From contig OZ241343.1 in NCBI GenBank assembly GCA_965200505.1, forward strand, positions 1,612,001 through 1,676,000: a DNA stretch of 64,000 nucleotides. Reading direction: 5' to 3'. Of this stretch, positions 46,361-54,318 are shown piece after piece. Within the stretch, counting starts at the first letter, position 1; the number at the start of each line of letters is the position of its first letter. Source of the DNA: VXNE01 sp965200505 (GTDB lineage: Bacteria; Pseudomonadota; Gammaproteobacteria; Pseudomonadales; Azotimanducaceae). The notes beneath the pieces are model-generated. The model was not told the DNA's origin and ran no database searches. It was given only the letters and a program-made list of their open reading frames with translations. The position numbers and the translations under genes are program-made.

Positions 46361-46545
46361 TTTCTTGCGAGGGGCCGGCCCCTCGCGCTCCGCTCTTTCC
46401 TTGCGAGGGGGAGCCTTTTCTTGCGAGGGGCCGGCCCCTCGCGCTCCCCGAGGCGAACGAGGGTGGCCGGCATATTCCAGTTTCCGGGCGCGGGTTGGCC
46501 GCCGGGGCCTAGCAGCGGTTCCTGGCGCGACGTTTGCGTTGGTGG
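46361..46545. repeat. Palindromic repeat cluster B with conserved tail
   Basis: Two full copies of the core GCGAGGGGCCGGCCCCTCGC (46367-46386 and 46423-46442) surround a half copy (CTTGCGAGGGGG, 46400-46411). A tail follows: GCTCCCCGAGGCGAACGAGG and the next bases, a variable 15-bp stretch, then a GC-rich block GCGCGGGTTGGCCGCCGGGG and GGTTCCTGGCGCGA. The same tail occurs in cluster C. The cluster lies between the DUF2782 stop and polA start on the minus strand. Confidence 0.85.
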
Positions 46546-46561
46546 TTGGGGCCGCGGTGCG

Positions 46562-46589
46562 CAGCTAGGGCTTAGCAGCTAGGGCTTAG
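46562..46589. repeat. Tandem 14-bp direct repeat over the DUF2782 stop codon
   Basis: CAGCTAGGGCTTAG occurs twice in a row (46562-46575 and 46576-46589). The second copy includes the stop codon of the minus-strand DUF2782 gene (46586-46588), so the first copy looks like a slippage duplication just downstream of the gene. Confidence 0.7.
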
Positions 46590-46870
46590 AAGCGGACGAT
46601 CTCCCACTGGGGCACGACGAATTCGGCCTTGTCGAAGTCTCCAAAGCCCTTGGATGGGTCGAGCGGCGCCAAGTAATACGGGCGGCCATTGCGAGGGACG
46701 ATCTTCACCAGCCGCAATTGGCCGTTCTGCCGGTATTCGTAGATGGTGCGCTCTTCGCCCTCGATGAGGGTGACGTCGGGGCCGCGTTGGGCTGTCTCCG
46801 CGCCATGAGCACTGGCCACCGCCACCACCCCAAGCCACGCCGTAAGCATCATCAGCGACCACCGCCTCAC
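46586..46870 (-). CDS. DUF2782-family exported protein
   Basis: A small protein (94 residues from the GTG at 46870, 88 from the ATG at 46852) with a signal peptide (SLMMLTAWLGVVAVASAHG). It then has the DUF2782 core: PDVTLIEGEERTIYEYRQNG, then VKIVPRNGRPYYLAPLDPSKGF. Genes of this family sit directly upstream of polA in many gammaproteobacteria, as here. The function is unknown; the mature part of about 70 residues is predicted periplasmic. The GTG start gives a better basic n-region (MRRWSLMM), so I prefer it. Both ends are bordered by repeat clusters. Confidence 0.75.
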   Translation of the reverse strand: MRRWSLMMLTAWLGVVAVASAHGAETAQRGPDVTLIEGEERTIYEYRQNGQLRLVKIVPRNGRPYYLAPLDPSKGFGDFDKAEFVVPQWEIVRF

Positions 46871-46956
46871 GTTGCGCACCGCTTGGGTTCTCCATGCCGA
46901 GAGCACACACCCATCATGTTCGCCCAATCCCGCGCACGTCAAGCAAAACCGCTCCT

Positions 46957-47150
46957 TTTCTTGCGAGGGGCCGGCCCCTCGCGCTCCGCCCTTTCCTTGC
47001 GAGGGGCCGGCCCCTCGCGCTCCGCCCTTTTCCTTGCGAGGGGCCGGCCCCTCGCGCTCCCCGAGGCGAACGAGGGTGGCCGGCGCATTTGAATTGGGTG
47101 GCGCGGGTTGGCCGCCGGGGCCTAGCGGCGGTTCCTGGCGCGAAGTTTGA
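46957..47150. repeat. Palindromic repeat cluster C with conserved tail
   Basis: Three full cores (46963-46982, 46999-47018 and 47036-47055), each flanked by TTTTCTTGC/TTCCTTGC on the left and GCTCCGC or GCTCCCC on the right, are followed by the same tail as in cluster B (47056-47150). The order, three palindromes then the tail, and the orientation match cluster B, so the two clusters are direct repeats on either side of the DUF2782 gene. The remainder to 47191 shows nothing I recognise. Confidence 0.85.
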
Positions 47151-47191
47151 CTTGTGGATGCAGATCCCCCGGTTAGTAGGGGAAGCCCCCC

Positions 47192-48166
47192 TCACCCCCC
47201 GCCGTTCTCCAACAGCGCCACCATGAAGTACCCCCGCGGGTCCTGCCAACTGTCTCGGGCGGCGAAGCCGGCGCCGGCGGCCAACGCGAAGAACTCCGTC
47301 GGGGCGTATTTGTACGAGTTTTCCGTGTGAATGCGCTCGCCGGCGCGGAAAGCGATGTCCGCGCCATCCACCCGCACGGTCTGCTCGGTCACGCTGGTGA
47401 GGTGCATCTCCACGCGGCCGGAGCCTTCGTTGTAGGCCGCTTCGTGTTCAAACCGGTCGAGCTCGAAGTTCGCGCCCAATGCATGGTTCAAGTGGCTCAA
47501 CAGGTTCAAGTTGAACGCTCGCGTCGTGCCGGCGGCGTCGTTGTAGGCCGCGTCCAGCACCGTCGCGTCCTTCTTCAAGTCCACCCCGATAACGAGCCGA
47601 CCCTTGGGGCCAACCACCTGCGCCACGCCGGCAAGGAAGGCCGCGGCGCGGGCCGGCTCGAAGTTGCCGATGCTCGAACCGGGGAAGAAACCCACCCGGG
47701 GCAGCCCATTGGCCGCGTCCGGCAGGGCGAACGGGCGGCTGTAGTCCGCGCATGTCGGGCACACCGAGAGCCAATCGAACTCCTCGAAGATGGTGCGGGC
47801 GGAAGCGAGCAGGTGGGTGAGCGAGATGTCCACCGGCACGTACAAGGCCGGCCGGCAAGATTCCAGCAGCAAGCGGGACTTCACACTCGAACCGCTGCCG
47901 TATTCGATGAGGCAAGCTCCCTCGCCGACGGCTTCCGCGAGTGCCGCTCCGTTGGCGCGCAGGATGCTGGTTTCCACCCGCGTCAGGTAATACTCCGGCA
48001 GGCGGGTGATGGCATCGAAGAGGCGTGAGCCGGTGGCGTCGTAGAAGAACTTGGGCGGCACCGCCTTGGTTGGGCGCTTGAGCCCGGCCAACACCTCCGC
48101 GCGCACGTCCGGCGGTTTGGGCCGCAGGTCGTGAAGCCGGAATTGCCGTGCGCCGTTAGGCGACAT
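47192..48166 (-). CDS. egtD: L-histidine N(alpha)-methyltransferase EgtD
   Basis: A 324-residue SAM-dependent methyltransferase that makes hercynine (trimethylhistidine), the first step of ergothioneine synthesis. Family features are KFFYDATGSRLFDAITRLPEYYLTRVE near residue 40, the SAM motif LIEYGSGSSVKS, FFPGSSIGNFEP and the C-terminal IHTENSYKY and QDPRGYFMV segments. The length equals the mycobacterial enzyme. The ATG at 48166 overlaps the egtB end by 11 bp, so egtB-egtD are co-translated. egtC and egtE are not present, the simpler layout of many proteobacteria. Confidence 0.94.
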   Translation of the reverse strand: MSPNGARQFRLHDLRPKPPDVRAEVLAGLKRPTKAVPPKFFYDATGSRLFDAITRLPEYYLTRVETSILRANGAALAEAVGEGACLIEYGSGSSVKSRLLLESCRPALYVPVDISLTHLLASARTIFEEFDWLSVCPTCADYSRPFALPDAANGLPRVGFFPGSSIGNFEPARAAAFLAGVAQVVGPKGRLVIGVDLKKDATVLDAAYNDAAGTTRAFNLNLLSHLNHALGANFELDRFEHEAAYNEGSGRVEMHLTSVTEQTVRVDGADIAFRAGERIHTENSYKYAPTEFFALAAGAGFAARDSWQDPRGYFMVALLENGGG

Positions 48167-49415
48167 CCCGCGCCAGCCGAACGCCGGAGAACTGCCAGCG
48201 GTCTTGCCCGTAGAAGAAGTTGCGGTAGCTGGCGCGGACATGGCCGGCCGGCGTTGCGCAGGAGCCGCCCCGCAGCACCATCTGATTGGCCATGAACTTG
48301 CCGTTGTATTCGCCCAAGGCACCCGGCAACGGCCGATAGCCCGGGTAGGGGCCGTAGGCACTCGCGGTCCACTCCCAAACGTCGCCGAAGAGTTGCGCCA
48401 TGCCCCCGTTCGCGGCGCCACGCGGGTGGAGCCGCCCGCCATCGCTGAAGTGGCCGCCGGCGGCCGTCATCGAGTTCGCGGCAGCGTTCTCCCACTCGGC
48501 TTCGGTCGGCAACCGGCCGCCGGCCCAACGCGCGAACGCCTCCGCCTCGAAGAAGCTCAGGTGCGTGACCGGGGCGTTCAAGTCCAACGCGGCCGGCCCA
48601 GACAACCGATATTCCGACCAATCGCCCCCTTCCCGCCGCCAGTAGAGCGGCGCCTGCCAGCCGTTGCACTGCGCGGCGGCCCATCCCTCAGACAGCCACA
48701 GCGCCGGTTGCCCGTAGCCGCCGTCCTCGATGAACTCCAGATATTCGCCGTTCGTCGCCGGCCGTTCGGCCAGCTCGAAGGGGCGCAACCACACCTTGTG
48801 GCGTGGGGTTTCGTTGTCGAAGCTGAAGCCATCGCGGCCGGCGCCGATCTCCAAGAGGCCACCGGCGAACGCGGCATAGCGCAACGGCGCGGCGGCGCAA
48901 GGGCGGGCGTCCAAGTCGGCGCGGTACGCCGGGCGCAGCGGGTTGACGCCCAAGTTGAACTTCACGTCCGTGATGATGAGTTCCTGATGCTGCTGCTCGT
49001 GGTTGAGGCCCAACACCACCCGTTCGCGCACCTCCGCATCGTCGCGGGTGAGCAGCCCCTGCATGGCGCGGTCAACATGCGCCCGGTACGCGAAAACCTC
49101 GGCCACTGTGGGGCGCGACAGGGCACCGCGCCTCAAGCGCGGATAAGGGTCGCCCACGCCGTTGTAGTAGGAGTTGAAGAGGTGCTCGTAGCCGTTGGCG
49201 AATGGGGCGTAGCGTTCGCCGTAGGGCTTCAGCAGGAAGGTCTCGAAGAACCAAGCCGTGTGGGCAAGGTGCCATTTGGGCGGGCTCGCGTCCGGCATGG
49301 GTTGAACGCAGTAATCATCGACGGCCAAGGGTTCGCACAGGGCTTCCGTTTCGCCCCGCACGGCCGCGTAGGCCGCCGCCAAGTCTGCCGTGAACGGCTC
49401 GCCATCCCCCATCAC
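48156..49415 (-). CDS. egtB: Hercynine oxygenase / sulfoxide synthase EgtB
   Basis: A 419-residue non-haem iron enzyme that joins hercynine to gamma-glutamylcysteine or cysteine with O2. The N-terminal DinB-like domain gives the three iron ligands His52 (KWHLAHTAWFFE), His139 and His143 (NHEQQHQEL). The C-terminal formylglycine-generating-enzyme/C-type-lectin domain has RLPTEAEWENAA, GDVWEWTAS and MVLRGGSCATPAGHVRASYRNFF. It overlaps egtD. The ATG at 49415 (or one codon later) is 6 bp from the galE stop. Confidence 0.94.
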   Translation of the reverse strand: MMGDGEPFTADLAAAYAAVRGETEALCEPLAVDDYCVQPMPDASPPKWHLAHTAWFFETFLLKPYGERYAPFANGYEHLFNSYYNGVGDPYPRLRRGALSRPTVAEVFAYRAHVDRAMQGLLTRDDAEVRERVVLGLNHEQQHQELIITDVKFNLGVNPLRPAYRADLDARPCAAAPLRYAAFAGGLLEIGAGRDGFSFDNETPRHKVWLRPFELAERPATNGEYLEFIEDGGYGQPALWLSEGWAAAQCNGWQAPLYWRREGGDWSEYRLSGPAALDLNAPVTHLSFFEAEAFARWAGGRLPTEAEWENAAANSMTAAGGHFSDGGRLHPRGAANGGMAQLFGDVWEWTASAYGPYPGYRPLPGALGEYNGKFMANQMVLRGGSCATPAGHVRASYRNFFYGQDRWQFSGVRLARDVA

Positions 49416-49421
49416 CGCCCC

Positions 49422-50453
49422 CTACTCCGCCGCACCCGCCACGCTCGGCGCCAACGCCGCCACATGCCGCCAAGCGTCTTCGCACATGCGCTGGAGGCCG
49501 TGTTCGGCGCGCCATCCCAATTCGGCCGCGGCACGCGACGGGTCCGCATACAAAACCGGCGTGTCGCCCGGCCGCCGTGGCGCGACAGTGTGGGGAATGT
49601 CGCGGCCCGACGCTGCCTCGAACGCCCGCATCACCTCAAAGACGCTATGGCCGGCGCCGGTGCCCAGATTGTGGATGGCGAGGCCTGGCGCGCGCGCCAG
49701 CCACTGCAACGCCTTCAAGTGCCCCTTGGCGAGATCGACCACATGGATGTAGTCCCGTATGCAGGTGCCGTCTGGCGTGGGGTAGTCATCGCCGAACACG
49801 GACAGGCGCGGCAGCCGCCCGGCCGCGACGGCGCCCAAGTACGGCATCAGGTTGCACGGCACTCCCAAGGGCGCGTCGCCAAGCAAGCCCGAAGCGTGGG
49901 CGCCGATGGGATTGAAGTACCTCAAGATGGAGATGCGCCAATCTGGATCTGCGCGATGCAGGTCGCCGAGCAGCATCTCCCCGGTCAGCTTGGTGCGGCC
50001 ATACGGGTTGATGGGCGCAAGGGGCATGTCCTCGGTGATCGGCACCTTGGCCGGATGGCCATAGACCGTGGCGGACGAACTGAAGACGAGGGTCTTCACC
50101 CCATGCGCGGCCATTTGCTCCACCAGCCGCAACGTGCCGACCACGTTGTGGTCGTAGTACGCGAGCGGCTGCTCGAAGGATTCGGCAACCGCTTTGGCGG
50201 CCGCAAAGTGGCACACCGCGCTGATCTCGTGGCCGCGAAAGGCCCGTTCGAGCGCCGCGCCATCGCGCACATCCCCCTCGATCAAGGCCACGTCGCGATT
50301 GGTGGCGCGTCGCAGGGCGGCGATCGCCGCCGGCGAGCTGTTGGCGAAGTTGTCCAGCACCACCACGTCGTAATCGGCGTCCAGAAGCGCCGCCGCGGTA
50401 TGGCTGCCAATGTAGCCGGCGCCGCCCGTGACGAGGACCGTGCCGGCGCTCAT
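49422..50453 (-). CDS. galE: UDP-glucose 4-epimerase
   Basis: A 343-residue extended SDR that interconverts UDP-glucose and UDP-galactose. The NAD motif GGAGYIGSH lies near residue 8, SSSATVYG supplies the catalytic Ser, and NPYGRTK the Tyr-x-x-x-Lys pair. The conserved RYFNPIGAHASG, then YPTPDGTCIRDYIHV, follow. The ATG at 50453 overlaps the cyoE stop (ATGA). It provides sugar nucleotides that the polysaccharide locus at 55-63 kb could use. The frame upstream of the chosen start is only an overlap with cyoE. Confidence 0.95.
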   Translation of the reverse strand: MSAGTVLVTGGAGYIGSHTAAALLDADYDVVVLDNFANSSPAAIAALRRATNRDVALIEGDVRDGAALERAFRGHEISAVCHFAAAKAVAESFEQPLAYYDHNVVGTLRLVEQMAAHGVKTLVFSSSATVYGHPAKVPITEDMPLAPINPYGRTKLTGEMLLGDLHRADPDWRISILRYFNPIGAHASGLLGDAPLGVPCNLMPYLGAVAAGRLPRLSVFGDDYPTPDGTCIRDYIHVVDLAKGHLKALQWLARAPGLAIHNLGTGAGHSVFEVMRAFEAASGRDIPHTVAPRRPGDTPVLYADPSRAAAELGWRAEHGLQRMCEDAWRHVAALAPSVAGAAE

Positions 50454-51358
50454 GCCACGCCCGACATCGCCAAATGCATCATCGGCGCCAGGTGGAAGTC
50501 CACCAAGAGCAGCGCGAAGAGCGCCATCAAATAGACGATGGAGTAGCGGAACGTCGCCATCGGCGCCCCGGGCCGTTCCTTGAGCAGCGCCGCGGCCCAA
50601 TAGATGAACCGCCCACCCAAGAGCGCCGCGCCCACCAAGTAAGCCACGCCGCTCAAGCCGAGCATGAACGGCGTGAGGCTCAGCGCCGCGAGCGCCACGG
50701 TGTAGTAGAGAATCTGCCGCCTCGTGTGCGCTTCGCCATGGGTCACCGGCAGCATGGGCACACCGGCCGTCGCATATTCGTCCTTGCGTTCCAAGGCGAG
50801 CGCCCAGAAGTGGGGCGGCGTCCACACGAAGATGATGAGCACCAGCAGCAGCGGGAAGGCATGCACCTCACCCGTCACCGCGGTCCAACCGAACAGCGGC
50901 GGCGCGGCGCCAAACACACCGCCGATGACGATGTTCTGTGGCGTCGCGCGTTTCAGGTACAGCGTGTAGATCAAGCCATAGCCGACCCACGAGGCCAGAT
51001 TCAGCCAAGCGGTGAGCGGATTCACCAACACATAGAGCACACTGAAGCCGGCCAGGCCCAGCGCCCCGGCGAACGCCGCGCCAGCGGCGAGGCTCACGCG
51101 CCCGGTGGCCACCGGCCGATGCTGGGTGCGCACCATGCGTTCGTCGAGCTCCGCATCGGCGATGTGGTTCACCGCGGCGGCCGAGCCCGCCACCAAGGCG
51201 ATGCCGAGCAAGCCATACGCCATGGCCGGCAACGCATCGGCGCCTGGCCCCGCGAGGGCCATCCCGACGGCCGCGCAGAGCAGCATGAGCGCCACCACCC
51301 GCGGTTTCGTCAGCTCCAGGAAATCACGCCAAGGAGCGGGCGCGCTCAATTCACTCAT
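50450..51358 (-). CDS. cyoE: Protohaem IX farnesyltransferase (haem O synthase)
   Basis: A 302-residue integral membrane prenyltransferase of the UbiA superfamily, with nine predicted helices. It adds a farnesyl group to haem B for cytochrome oxidases. The first Asp-rich motif is NHIADAELDERMVRTQHRPVATG and the second is ALERKDEYATAGVPMLPV. LELTKPRVVALMLL opens the protein. The ATG at 51358 lies 18 bp after the ctaA stop, and both encode consecutive steps of haem A synthesis. Confidence 0.94.
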   Translation of the reverse strand: MSELSAPAPWRDFLELTKPRVVALMLLCAAVGMALAGPGADALPAMAYGLLGIALVAGSAAAVNHIADAELDERMVRTQHRPVATGRVSLAAGAAFAGALGLAGFSVLYVLVNPLTAWLNLASWVGYGLIYTLYLKRATPQNIVIGGVFGAAPPLFGWTAVTGEVHAFPLLLVLIIFVWTPPHFWALALERKDEYATAGVPMLPVTHGEAHTRRQILYYTVALAALSLTPFMLGLSGVAYLVGAALLGGRFIYWAAALLKERPGAPMATFRYSIVYLMALFALLLVDFHLAPMMHLAMSGVA

Positions 51359-51376
51359 TCGGGGCACAAGACGGCA

Positions 51377-52447
51377 TCAAGCCGGGCGGGATGATCGGTC
51401 TGTTGGGTCGTGGAACGCGGGCGGCTCAGCTTTTCGGGCCGCATCGCCGGCACGGGCGGCGAAGTGTACCGTAACGAGGGCGAGCAAAAGCGCCGCGGCG
51501 CCGGCGTTGTGCAAGGTGGCGATGGCCAGTGGCAGCGCCAGCAGCACATTCGCCATGCCGAGGCCAAACTGCGCCGCGACGATGCCGGCCAAGCTCCAAC
51601 CCAACGCCCCGCCGACGCGCCAGGCGAGCCATGCGGACGCGAACAGCGTGATGAAGGCGCCGACGCGGTGCGTCACTTGGATGGCGACCCGCGCTTCGCT
51701 GGAGAGCGCCCCGCCCAAATAGTTCGGGCCGATGTCCTGAAACACGTCAAAGCCCTTCGCAAAGTCCATGTCCGGCGCCAAGCGCCCGTGGCAGAGCGGA
51801 AAGTCCGGGCACACCAAGGCCGCATAGTTCGACGAGGTCCAGCCGCCCAACGCCACTTGCATCACGACCACGGCGATCACTCCAAGCGTCAGCGCGGCCA
51901 ACCCCGTGCGGGGCCGCGGCTGCCTCACGGCAACCAATCTGAGCGCATGCACCCACAAGAGCGCCAACGTGGCGAAGCCCCCAAGCAGGTGCGCCGTGAC
52001 CACCTGCGGCCACAACTTGAGGGTGACGGTCCACGCGCCGAACGCCCCTTGCACGATCACCAACACGACGAGGGCCACCGGCAACCCGAGCCCCATGCCC
52101 GGCAGGGCGCCGCCGCGTTGGCGCCGCCAAGCCAGCGTCAGCACCGCGAACGCCAACAGCCCGAGGGCGCTTGCGAAGTATCGATGCACCATCTCTGGCC
52201 ACGCCTTGTCCGGCTCCACCGGCGCATCCGGGAACCGCGCCTCGGCCGTGGCGATGTCTCCCGCCGTGGCCGGCACCGTGAGGAAACCGTAGCAGCCCGG
52301 CCAATCCGGGCAGCCGAGGCCCGCATCCACCAACCGCGTGTAGGCGCCCAGCGCAACGACCAACGCGGCCAGCGCCACGCCGGCCAACGCCAAGCGACGC
52401 TCCGCCATCGACGGCGGAACGGGCGCGTGGGCGGCGGGCTCAGCCAT
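51377..52447 (-). CDS. ctaA: Haem A synthase, COX15/CtaA family
   Basis: A 356-residue eight-helix membrane protein that oxidises haem O to haem A. GAYTRLVDAGLGCPDWPGCYGF and a second copy-like SNYAALVCPDFPLCHG carry the paired cysteines of the extracytoplasmic loops. Haem-ligand His residues occur in EMVHRYFASALG, VVTAHLLGGFATL, QVTHRVGAFITL and ATLHNAGAAAL. The ATG at 52447 overlaps the aroE stop by 8 bp. Together with cyoE it indicates an aa3-type oxidase somewhere in the genome. Confidence 0.93.
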   Translation of the reverse strand: MAEPAAHAPVPPSMAERRLALAGVALAALVVALGAYTRLVDAGLGCPDWPGCYGFLTVPATAGDIATAEARFPDAPVEPDKAWPEMVHRYFASALGLLAFAVLTLAWRRQRGGALPGMGLGLPVALVVLVIVQGAFGAWTVTLKLWPQVVTAHLLGGFATLALLWVHALRLVAVRQPRPRTGLAALTLGVIAVVVMQVALGGWTSSNYAALVCPDFPLCHGRLAPDMDFAKGFDVFQDIGPNYLGGALSSEARVAIQVTHRVGAFITLFASAWLAWRVGGALGWSLAGIVAAQFGLGMANVLLALPLAIATLHNAGAAALLLALVTVHFAARAGDAARKAEPPAFHDPTDRSSRPA

Positions 52448-53249
52448 CGGCCAGCGCCGCCGCCACGGACGCGGTGTCGGGCCGCACCCCACGCCAAAGC
52501 AAGAACGATTCCGCCGCCTGTTCGATGAGCATCCCCAAGCCATCCGCCACCTGCGCCGCCCCATGCCGGGCGCACCAACCGCAGAAGGCCGTCTCGGCCC
52601 CCAGCCGATAAAACATGTCGTAGCAAACCGCGCCTTCAACCACCGCTCCCGACAACGCGAGGGATTCACCCTGTGCCTCGGCCGAGGTGGCGTTGATGAC
52701 CACGTCATGGCCGCCGCCCAGCTCCGCCAACGGCATGGCTTCCACCCCATCGAACGCTGCGGCCAGCGCTTGGGCGCGGCTGGCCGTGCGGTTGGCCAGC
52801 GTCAAGCGCCGCGGCCGGGCGCGCAGCAGCGGCCCCAACACCCCCCGCGCGGCGCCGCCGGCGCCCAGCACCAACACAGCCTTGCCGGCCAACCCAACGC
52901 CCAAGTTCTCGGTGAGGTCCCGCAGCAAGCCCACGCCATCGGTGTTGTCGCCACGCGGCCCGGCGGGCGTCGCCACGATGGCGTTCACCGCGCCGGCCGC
53001 GGCGGCGTTCGCCGTCACCGTGCCTTGCTCCACCGTCCACGCATAGGCATCCTCCTTGAACGGCAGCGTCACATTGGCGCCGCCACTGTCCGCTTCCTGG
53101 AAGAACCGCGCCGCGGCCGGGCGGAACACCGGCGCGAGCAGCGTCTCATAGGTCACATCATGGCCGGTGGCGCGGGCGAACAAGCCGTGGATGCGCGGTG
53201 ACAGGCTGTGCGCCACCGGGTTGCCGATCAACACATAGCGCCGTTTCAT
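52440..53249 (-). CDS. aroE: Shikimate dehydrogenase
   Basis: A 269-residue NADP-dependent enzyme reducing 3-dehydroshikimate in chorismate synthesis. The shikimate-binding SLSPRIHG replaces the usual SxSP site, and the catalytic Lys is in NVTLPFKEDAY, with NTDGVGLLRDL and the dinucleotide motif LGAGGAARGV. NRTASRAQ follows the second strand, the usual basic NADP-binding loop. The ATG at 53249 overlaps the tsaC stop (ATGA). The size is normal. Confidence 0.94.
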   Translation of the reverse strand: MKRRYVLIGNPVAHSLSPRIHGLFARATGHDVTYETLLAPVFRPAAARFFQEADSGGANVTLPFKEDAYAWTVEQGTVTANAAAAGAVNAIVATPAGPRGDNTDGVGLLRDLTENLGVGLAGKAVLVLGAGGAARGVLGPLLRARPRRLTLANRTASRAQALAAAFDGVEAMPLAELGGGHDVVINATSAEAQGESLALSGAVVEGAVCYDMFYRLGAETAFCGWCARHGAAQVADGLGMLIEQAAESFLLWRGVRPDTASVAAALADG

Positions 53250-53797
53250 CGCAACACGGCGCCGCTTCCGGCCATGCGGATGCGCGATGGCCCGCGCCGG
53301 CCGGCGATGGCGCCGGGCAGCACACAATCCACTTTCCGCCCCCAAGCGCGTCGCGCCGTGAGTTCCGTCAACGCCGGCGGCTGCCCGCCAACATTGGCCG
53401 AAGTGGAGACGATGGGGCCGCCAAACGCCGCCGCCAAGCACCGCGCCTGTTCGTGGCCGGGCACCCGCGCCGCCACCGCGGCCCGGCTGCCCGTCACCCA
53501 CGCCGGGAACCTGCGCGAGGGGAGAATCCAAGTCTCCGCGCCCGGCCAGCTATCGAGCACCGCGGCGCGCGCTGCCGGCGCCAGCGCGTCCAGTTCGGCC
53601 GCGAAAGCCGCCGGGTTTGCCCCGATGACGATGAGCCCTTTGCTTGCCGGGCGGCGCTTGAGACGCAACAACCGACGCACCGCGGCGGCATTGAATGGAT
53701 CGCAGCCGAGCCCCCATACGCCCTCCAAGGCGTGCGCCACAATGCCCCCCGCGGCCAACGCCGACGCGCAGCGCTGCACACCGAGTGCCGCCGTCAC
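53246..53797 (-). CDS. tsaC: Threonylcarbamoyl-AMP synthase, TsaC/YrdC type
   Basis: A 183-residue single-domain Sua5/YrdC protein that makes threonylcarbamoyl-adenylate for the t6A37 modification of tRNA. The conserved TEAVYGLGCDP region appears as ALEGVWGLGCDPFN, the KxR-x-x-K site as LKRRPASKGLIVI, and PIVSTSANVGGQPP is diagnostic. It lacks the C-terminal Sua5 domain, as in E. coli TsaC. It overlaps purE and aroE by four bases each. The usual first-block Tyr is Trp here, which is common in proteobacteria. Confidence 0.92.
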   Translation of the reverse strand: MTAALGVQRCASALAAGGIVAHALEGVWGLGCDPFNAAAVRRLLRLKRRPASKGLIVIGANPAAFAAELDALAPAARAAVLDSWPGAETWILPSRRFPAWVTGSRAAVAARVPGHEQARCLAAAFGGPIVSTSANVGGQPPALTELTARRAWGRKVDCVLPGAIAGRRGPSRIRMAGSGAVLR

Positions 53798-54294
53798 TGG
53801 CCGGCGGCGCGTTGCACCGCCGCGCTCTGCCGCATCACCTTGGCGCGGCCGGCGCTGCGTTCGGCCGCCAATGTCCGCGCCAACGCCGCATCATTGAGCG
53901 CAAGCATCTCGGCCACGAGCCAAGCGGCGTTCACCGCGCCCGCCTTGCCCACGGCCACCGTCGCCACAGGCACGCCCGGCGGCATCTGCACCGTGGACAA
54001 GAGGGCATCGACGCCGGCCAAAGCGCCACTCGCCAACGGCACGCCGATGACTGGCCGCACCGTGCGCGCCGCCACCGCCCCGGCAAGGTGTGCCGCCATG
54101 CCGGCCGCGCAAATGAAAGCGGCACAGCCGCGACCCTCCGCGTCCGCCACGTATTCGGCGGTCTCGTCCGGTGTGCGGTGGGCCGACAACACCCGCGCCT
54201 CAAACGGCACCGCGAGCCGTTCCAAGCCATCGACACACGCCTGCATGACCGGCCAATCGGACTCGGACCCCATCAGCACGGCCACCCACGGCAT
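53794..54294 (-). CDS. purE: N5-carboxyaminoimidazole ribonucleotide mutase
   Basis: A 166-residue class I PurE of the purine pathway. The substrate-binding loop is MGSESDWPVM, the AHRTP motif is SAHRTPDETAEY, and the catalytic His is in that loop. ICAAGMAAHLAGAVAARTVRPVIGVP is the second conserved block. Its usual partner purK does not adjoin. It lies between dprA and tsaC, which are commonly neighbours of each other, so purE appears inserted into that pair. The tail (about 150-166) is longer and richer in Arg/Ala than average. Confidence 0.93.
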   Translation of the reverse strand: MPWVAVLMGSESDWPVMQACVDGLERLAVPFEARVLSAHRTPDETAEYVADAEGRGCAAFICAAGMAAHLAGAVAARTVRPVIGVPLASGALAGVDALLSTVQMPPGVPVATVAVGKAGAVNAAWLVAEMLALNDAALARTLAAERSAGRAKVMRQSAAVQRAAGQ

Positions 54295-54318
54295 CAGCGC
54301 TGCGCCAATCGCCCCAAC

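Noticed and set aside
46361..47060. The repeat clusters as a CRISPR array
   Set aside because: Cores are perfect palindromes separated by only about 14-18 bp with near-identical short sequence, not unique spacers of 30-40 bp, and there are no cas genes in the window.
46365..47226. Several open frames running through the repeat clusters, giving peptides such as LARGRPLALPEAN in repeats
   Set aside because: They are translations of the palindromic repeat and its tail. The repeating peptides follow the DNA repeats in more than one frame and do not look like proteins.
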